Below, piece by piece: positions 57,537-64,000 of a stretch of DNA of 64,000 bases. Numbering within the stretch: the first letter of the stretch is position 1; every line of letters begins with the position of its first letter. Made by a program: the position numbers and the translations under genes. The stretch comes from Actinomortierella ambigua (Eukaryota > Mortierellomycota > Mortierellomycetes > Mortierellales > Mortierellaceae), in NCBI GenBank assembly GCA_016098155.1, contig JAAAJB010000031.1:1-64000 (forward strand). The letters are read 5' to 3'. Below the pieces are notes generated by a model. It worked only from the letters and a program-made list of their open reading frames with translations. It had not been told where the DNA came from and ran no database searches.

Positions 57537-57883
57537 GATGGAAGCTGATCCCGATGTAAGTGTGTGCGTGAAAAGTGTGTTCCCCCTCCCCGTGTCATTT
57601 TATCGCACTGTGTGCACCCTTGCATCACTTTTTTTTCGCACCCTCTTCTTTTGGGTCCCAATACGGCAATTTAAGCAAACGGTCTTTTTTTAAGGGAGAC
57701 AGCATCAACGATAGGTGATTTACTTTTCGTCATTCGGTCCGCAATTTGGCTCCTCCCCCTCTCTCGCCCTCGGTGTCTCAGGGAGGCGAGTTCGGATCGG
57801 TGTCCATGCTCCGAAGTTACTACATCTGTCGCCCCGCCATTACCTTCCACCCTTCGGCCCTTCCTCATCCCCCTTCTTACATA
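57537..57883. promoter_or_regulatory. divergent promoter of YME2 and NDUFS4
   Basis: 347 bp separate the start codons of two nuclear genes for mitochondrial inner-membrane proteins. A T-rich stretch lies near 57620-57690 and C/T-rich leader sequence precedes NDUFS4. Co-regulation is inferred from the arrangement. Confidence 0.5.
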
Positions 57884-59042
57884 ATGGCCTCTCTCATTGC
57901 CACCAAGCAGGCTCTTTCCGGCGCCTTCCGCCTGGCTGCTTCCCGCCCCGCCTTCACTGCCCTTCGCTACTCCACTGCCTCCAACAACACCACTTCCTCG
58001 GTCACTGAGGTTGCTCGCGAGCCAGTTGCTCTCCAGGCCGAGATCGTCAGCGGTGCACCTGGTTAGTGATTGACATCCCACTCGACTCGTGTTTCACAGC
58101 ATCAAAAACTGGAGCCTTGCCTAAAAGACTGGCACTTCCGCATTCAGGGAATGCATGACTTTGAGAGGTGTACTCGGGAGAGTAGGAATCAGCAGCATGT
58201 TCTGGATGAGTTTCAACCTTCCGCGAATTCCCAAAAAGCAGCACCGCGAGACGCACATGTTTACTTGTAGTCGGTCCTTTTACTCCGTGCACAGTCTGTC
58301 AGCGGCATCGCCGTGCGCTGTCTCTTGTTGCTGATAACTGTCGTGTGCGGCCCTCGACCCCGCTGATCATCAATTCGTTATCATACAATTAGAGACAAGA
58401 TCGTACTAATACACTTATAACATTGATGATGGCACTTTTTTAGAGGAGGTTCGCATGCACCCTTGCCGTATCTACAAACAGTCCAAGGCTGCCACACAAT
58501 CTGGCATCACCAACACCGCCGTTTGGAGAATCGACTTTGACACGGAGATGCAGGCTGGTCGCTTTGAGAACGAGCTGATGGGTTGGGCATCGTCGTAAGT
58601 GACCGTGTCTGATACGTACCAACAGGGCAGGACAGAAACGCGTTTGGCTGGCCTAGTGCCTATTGTCAGCGCGAGGAATCGACCGGGAATGACAACTGGA
58701 AATCTGACGCGCACCGTTTTCGCTTGATTGTATCCCCTATCTAGCTCGGACTATATGCAGGCCTTGATGATGAAGTTCAACACCAAGAACGACGCCATTG
58801 CATTCGCCGAGAAGCAGGGTACGTAGCCGTGTTGGCAGAACGCCATTTTTTTCTCTCAGGGGTTCCTCGACTGGACTGTCATGATCTCTGAGAGATAGCG
58901 TACTTACTCTCTTGCATTCTTTTTGTAAATAGGCTGGGAGTTTGTTGTCCAGGAGCCCAACCAGAAGATTATCAAGAAGAAGGTCTACGCCGATAACTTC
59001 AAGTACTCGGCCACGAAGCTGCGCTTCGTCAAGACCAAGTAA
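57884..59042 (+). CDS. NDUFS4: NADH:ubiquinone oxidoreductase 18-kDa subunit (NDUFS4 family)
   Basis: Complex I accessory subunit at the N-module/Q-module border. Four exons were inferred: 57884-58061, 58444-58594, 58745-58818 and 58933-59042, giving 170 residues. Residues 1-30 are a basic Ala/Ser-rich mitochondrial presequence (MASLIATKQALSGAFRLAAS). The family core includes RIYKQSKAATQSGI, WRIDFDTEMQAGRFENELMGW, FNTKNDAIAFAEKQGWEF and the C-terminal YADNFKYSATKLRFVKTK. In-frame upstream ATGs at 57746 and 57806 would lengthen the leader but not add a typical presequence, so the start at 57884 is preferred. Intron 1 (382 nt) is long for this window. Confidence 0.93.
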
Positions 59043-59282
59043 AATAGTTCACGCCACTCTTTACCCCGCTCACCTCCCTCACTCCACCATTAGACTGCTC
59101 AAATACACTTCCAAAATTGATACTTTTTTTTTGTGCACAGGGGCCTCTACTTTCTTTTTACTACATTCCACTACTCTATTCTTCGTTCTTTCGAATTCAT
59201 CATTCATCAATTGCATGCTCCCGGGGAAGACCAGCAGCATCTTCTCCAGGGCCAAAGCACCTTCAGAGAGCCATAGTAAACC

Positions 59283-62200
59283 ATGGTGAGAAACATGATG
59301 CAGCATGGTCATGCGACCTTAGGCGCGAATGCGGATATAAAGACAATACAGACATAGGATACTCATCGACTAGCTCATTACCACTATGCCTATAGATTCG
59401 ATTCACAGTACTCAATGAGGAGGAGCAAAGCAGGTCCAAGGAGGAGGAGTCTGTTGAAATCCAGGCAAGTTGTCTTGACGGCAGACAATGGCTTGCTAAG
59501 ACCTGTGGGTTCGTTTGAAGTACTGCTTCTAACCAGACGATCACCCTCTCTCTCTCTTTCTCTCTCTGTCTGTCTCTTTCACAGGCCGAGAAGTGCCTAG
59601 GAATTTATCAATCGGCCATTCGGCTCCTTCAGAAGGGAAAGACAGAGGAAGCAAGGATAATGTTTAAGAACATGATCGACTCGGAGCTGCTCCAAAAGAT
59701 TGATCATGATGTAAGGGGCACAGCGTCAAGCGTGGGCACACAGGCCTCTGTACGCAGTAGTATAAAATGGCATTTGTGAGCTAACACGTCCAGTTTGTCT
59801 TCTGCTTTAATGTCTGCATTGACTAGTCCGAACTGGCAGCCCGTGGCTCCCCCGTTCGTCTGTTGCTCTACCTTGTGTACTCCAATTACGCGTCGATTCT
59901 CGAAGTCCACGACGATGACTCTGGAGCTGCCCTTCACTACTACCTCAAGGTAATGGTGCCTCCCTAGCCCCCCCTCTTTTAAAAAATGCTGCGCAAAGGT
60001 GTCAATTCATACCCAACGCTATTCTCACACTGTTCTTTTTTCTCACCTATACATCCCAGGCTGTTGCTTTTGATAACATGGACGGCGCCTTGTGGACAAA
60101 GATTGGAGTACTGTCCGCTAAAACAAAGAGGCTGAGGATCGCAAGATACGCTCTTGAATGTGGACTGCAGGGATCTATTCTTCAACCTGCCACAACCGAC
60201 CGCGTATCGGACACTGTAGGATACCCCACAAGTGACGATGAACTGTCGACTGCCGAACTGACCCCAACACAATGGACATGCTTGGAAGCCTTATGCAATG
60301 TACGAACCAATTCCTACTCTAGGCGTATTGACTTCAACAGCATGGTGAATATCAAGTCACGCAATCCTTACCCTGCTTTACCATTCATTTTCACAGGTGC
60401 TCTACGAAATTGGTGATTTTGCAGCATGCAGTGAGTATGTTGGCCGAGCGCTGCAAATATCACCTTATTTTCATCGAGGAATCGAACTCCAGCAAATTAT
60501 CCATCAAAAGTTTTCACAGAACAAGTAAGATTTGCGGCGAGCTTTGAATCGATGCTGACATTAAGTAGGATGCATTTAAGGTGTTCGCACACAACTCATC
60601 ATTCACTTCGCTGTATCCTTTCATATCGCACCTAGCCTTCTAGCCAAAGAGGATAGCACGGATGAGAATATGGACTCTGCCCAACATACAGGCTCTTTCG
60701 AAAGTACGTTGTCCATGGAACTTGAATTGGATCATCTCTCCTGGACTAGCCTCGGTGAGCTTTTGTTTCGCACCTACAAGGCACTCACTGAGAATGATAA
60801 GGAGACTTTCTGGAGCAGGCAATTACGGATCACTTTCAAGGCGCTGGAGGATGAGCCTTCAAGCACCAGTGATGTAGAGATGGATGCCACACCAGATGTC
60901 GAACCAACACAACTCTTGGTTGAGCAAGAAGACTCAAATGGTGCCGTCCCATTGCCGAGCGATGACACAGCCGCAGCGGAGCAAATTGTTCCTGATGGTG
61001 ACTCGGCTCAGCAAGCAGTAGCGGACGAAGCAGGCAACGAATCTGGAAAGGAGCGAGGCGACTCCGAGCCAACTGGTGGACTAAAGAGGAAGCGACGAGA
61101 AATCGAAGAACGACCGAGTTTGAGGTATTTCCTTGGCACACTTTTGAACTAAGCAATTGTTATCTCCTTTCCAGAGGCCGCGGTCACTCACCACCACGGC
61201 GATCTGCTTTGGATTGAACCCTCCTTTTCATCTTATTCTCCCTATTAGATCATCAAAGCGTGTCCGTGACAAGCTGGATCAGTTTGAAGAAACCAAGCGA
61301 AAGCGCGAGGAGGAAGAGCAGGAGGTACTAGCCAAGTACAAGCTGGCGCTCGCGCTGTTTGGTCTAGACCTGGAGCAGGCGTTCGTCAAGTCAACAGGGC
61401 AAGACGTTTATGCTACGCCTCATGATATTTTTCCTCAAGGCATCAGTCCATTCCTCACCATGCTGACCACACACTTGGAGCGTCCGCAGCAGCTCATTAT
61501 GGCCTCTACAATGGATCAGATTCAGAGCAAACAAAAGACGAACCACTTTGCTATCTTTTCATTCAAGAAGCAAGATGACAGAGAACAAGGCGTCTCATTA
61601 TCCGACGATAAGGATTCCATCCTTGCATTTATCGAGCGTACCAATGGCTCGAATTCTGGTGTGATCGACTATCTCTGTGAATATGTCATGCAGGTCATGA
61701 CTGGTTCGAAGGGGATTTGCTGGCAGCAACCTTGGACCCATAGCCTCCGCCCTCTTGTCTACGACATCATCTTGGCCATTGAAGGACATTTAACCGAGTT
61801 TCTGCAACACGAAATGGATGACGGTGACACCATTGCCTCGCCAGAACAACAACAGCGATCTGAGGTATGAGAGCAAAAGACACGTTTTCTCGGTGTTGCA
61901 GAAATGGCCGTCCTACATTGGATGCACAGACTCTGACAAAGAGACATACTTCATTTTTATTTCATCCTATATCTCCTTAGTTCCTGGTAGGTGTGTGTGA
62001 ACTATTGCTGGACGAGATCGTCACACATACCGTCAAGCCTATCCATGCATCCACCCGCCGGATTCGAGGCGCAAAAAAACCAGAGCCGGTGAACATGACT
62101 GACTTGGAGTCACGCTTCCGACGCTGGGTGCACATCACCAATCAATACCTCGGATCAGCCCCTGTGCTCCTTACAGCCGAGACTGCCATTTCACAAGCTA

Positions 62201-63879
62201 GCCAGGCGACCCGCGTATTAGTCTTCAGGTAAATGCCCATACTAGGCCTTGTGTGTACATGTGTATGTATGTGTGTGAAGGTCTACTTCTTTGGTGGTCT
62301 TGACTGCTCACGCAGACTTACTTGTTCCGTCAATAATAGAATCTGTTGGATGATGGGTCGGGCAGAGCAATGCTCAGGAAACGCGCCAGGAGCGCTATTG
62401 TGGTTTGATCGAATGCAACTTATATTGAAGGTGGATCCATGCCTGAAAGTTGGACTGCCTAACTGGTATGTTTTTTTGTTCATTGTTCCACATTATTTCA
62501 CGTTTATTGTGGGAAGCAGCGGTCTAAATGTCTCTTTCGTTTCTTTTTTTTTTATTGATAGTAAATATGACACGGCGATTGATGCGGACCTCCTTCAGGA
62601 GAGGCTTGAACGCGTCAAGCTACATCAATATGTGTTGGATGCCGAGCGACTGTTTAGCGAGGGCGACTACAATGGTGTGTTGACTCGTCTCGAGCCCTTC
62701 TTCTTGCATGGGTCGGGCACATTTTCTTCTGATCCAGCGACAGTGGAGGGCACTACAGAAACACTTGCGAGAACAGGCTCCACTATTGGGGGGTCGTTGT
62801 CTGAACGGCTAGAACTAATGGAGATACTGTACAAGGTAAATCTATACAGCGATGTTGAAAACACTGCACGTTAAACCCCAACTTATCTCTAAGTCTTATA
62901 CCTCTTCTTTCTTCTTTCTTTACGCGTGTTTCCAGTCGTGCCAAGCATTAGGCCTTCGAGAGAAGCAGTTCTCATGCGCAGCGCTCATGTTTACGACGGT
63001 CACAGAGCAACTGGTGAATGAGGCGCCGGAAAAATCGGAGGGTGCGGAGATCTGGTTCCTGACGAACCAGGTGACTCAAATGTTGGTACTGCTTCGGGAA
63101 TCTCTGCAGGATTATAACCTTCGCCAGTTGCTCAACTCTATCGACGGCGCGAAGTTGCAACGACTGGTGTGTTGCGTGCTGGCGGTGGCTCGGTCCACCT
63201 TTGTGAACATTCTTCATCAAGATCGCATAGTCGACGAGGATATCAAGGTCGCCTTCTCAGACCTTCTCAAAGGACGTCCTCAACTTGAGCTTTTCAACAC
63301 ACTGACGGTTCGGGCCTGGCTTGTACTGTTGCTGCTCCTTCCTGGCTGGTACCAAGCGGCTGCAACAGAATCCACCGGCGAGGATGGCAGCCTAACCCTA
63401 GCGGAGGAGGTGGCAGATCCAGACAAAACATCAGGAGACGCTACAAAAGCAGAAACAAGTGGGATCGCCACCGTGGAGCCCTTGGACACTATCATTAAGC
63501 ATCGAATCGAACTCGAGCTGGACACTATTGAAAAGTCACTACTCCTCCAGCCGCTCACAACAAACTCATCGACACCTCTCGCCCACTACACCACGCCTTC
63601 GCCAGAACTCTACATGGAGCTCGTAGCTCTCGTCCATGACGACCTTGGCGTTCGAGAAATGTGCGGTATCGACAACAGTACGTTTCCCAATTTGATGCGG
63701 CTCAGGATATTGGTAACATTTGCTAGCCTCGTATTGCTAATTTATTGCTGCCTTTTTCAATCTTATATTTAGGTCAATTAATCCAACTGGCCCTCAAGAT
63801 CTCTTCGCCGATGGAGGGAGCATTCTACCGAAAAGAAGAGAACCAATGCTACTACTGCTTCTATGGCATTGCGCTCAAC
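59283..63879 (+). CDS. HIR3: HIR3/CABIN1-like histone-chaperone complex subunit, 3' incomplete
   Basis: HIR3 is the scaffold of the HIR (HIRA) H3-H4 chaperone complex; CABIN1 is the animal counterpart. Thirteen exons were inferred: 59283-59285, 59396-59464, 59585-59710, 59827-59949, 60060-60299, 60397-60524, 60636-61124, 61249-61864, 61981-62228, 62316-62465, 62562-62835, 62936-63677 and 63773-63879. All phases close, giving at least 1105 residues; the gene continues past the window. N-terminal TPR-like helices (KCLGIYQSAIRLLQKGKTEE, DFAACSEYVGRALQISPYF), an acidic linker, then SSKRVRDKLDQFEE and the QCYYCFYGIALN motif fit HIR3/CABIN1. Exon 1 is only the start codon (ATG|GTGAGA). Intron 2 starts with GC (CAG|GCAAGT). 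The protein reads MIRFTVLNEEEQ at the start, like known HIR3 N-termini. Confidence 0.82.
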
Positions 63880-63982
63880 GTAAGCGAAATTGTTTTAACG
63901 TATTGTCAGCTCGCAAAGCCCGAGCAACCACATATCCTCTCACACTTTTGCTTCTGTCGCCCTTTTTTTTTTTTTTTTTTTT

Positions 63983-63992
63983 NNNNNNNNNN
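63983..63992. other. assembly gap (10 N)
   Basis: Ten N characters follow a T19 run inside the intron after the last visible HIR3 exon. Gap length is likely arbitrary. Confidence 0.95.
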
Positions 63993-64000
63993 CATTCTCG

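Noticed and set aside
57746..57883. Longer NDUFS4 start
   Set aside because: In-frame ATGs exist at 57746 and 57806, but the extension is Pro-rich and the shorter form begins with a typical presequence.
60636..60660. Alternative acceptor at about 60646 in HIR3
   Set aside because: It brings an in-frame TAG at once, while the acceptor at 60635 keeps the frame open.
1..64000. tRNA, rRNA, CRISPR and transposon genes
   Set aside because: No B-box-like TTCGANTC context with a cloverleaf, no regular spacer array and no transposase, reverse transcriptase or terminal repeat was seen. A covariance-model scan would be more sensitive.

Overview
The window is nuclear DNA from a filamentous fungus. Genes carry many short GT-AG introns (mostly 60-200 nt), leaders are pyrimidine-rich, and CT/GA microsatellites and polyglutamine-coding repeats are common. 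The gene set includes complex I NDUFS4, exportin-4, an UNC80 homologue, a HIR3/CABIN1 homologue, YME2 and an Sds3-like protein. Complex I, exportin-4 and UNC80 argue against a yeast. The overall style suggests an early-diverging filamentous fungus such as Mortierellomycota/Mucoromycota; that placement is inference from style, not from a search. Two short N runs (29054-29062 and 63983-63992) mark assembly gaps.

Layout. 2-67: possible C-terminus of a plus-strand gene entering from the left. 271-11535 (-): UNC80-like channel subunit of about 3540 residues in 7 exons. 13190-14632 (+): secreted, probably GPI-anchored protein with a predicted mature N-terminal histidine (LPMO-like). 14904-21420 (-): Spt23/Mga2-like regulator (IPT plus ankyrin) that ends in C2H2 fingers and has no membrane anchor. 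23650-26216 (+): myristoylatable calcineurin-B-like EF-hand protein with a long tail. 30009-33598 (+): extended Sds3-like subunit. 33873-34088 (+): 71-residue single-TM protein. 34684-37437 (-): 917-residue orphan. 39776-44624 (+): exportin-4 in 14 exons. 44865-46895 (-) and 47458-49197 (+): head-to-head paralogous membrane proteins of an unrecognised family. 51008-52213 (-): C2H2 transcription factor. 53923-57536 (-): YME2. 57884-59042 (+): NDUFS4. 59283 to the right edge (+): HIR3/CABIN1-like, incomplete.

Functional themes. There is no biosynthetic cluster. Several genes concern chromatin or transcription (Spt23-like, Sds3-like, HIR3, C2H2), calcium or membrane signalling (UNC80, EF-hand protein, 3-TM pair) and mitochondria (YME2 and NDUFS4, which share a 347-bp divergent promoter). 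The least explained content is the 3-TM ectodomain pair, the Spt23-zinc-finger architecture, the 917-residue orphan and the N-terminal-His surface protein. Gene models were built by hand from splice consensus, reading phase and family resemblance. All exon phases close in frame, but no alignment or transcript data were available.
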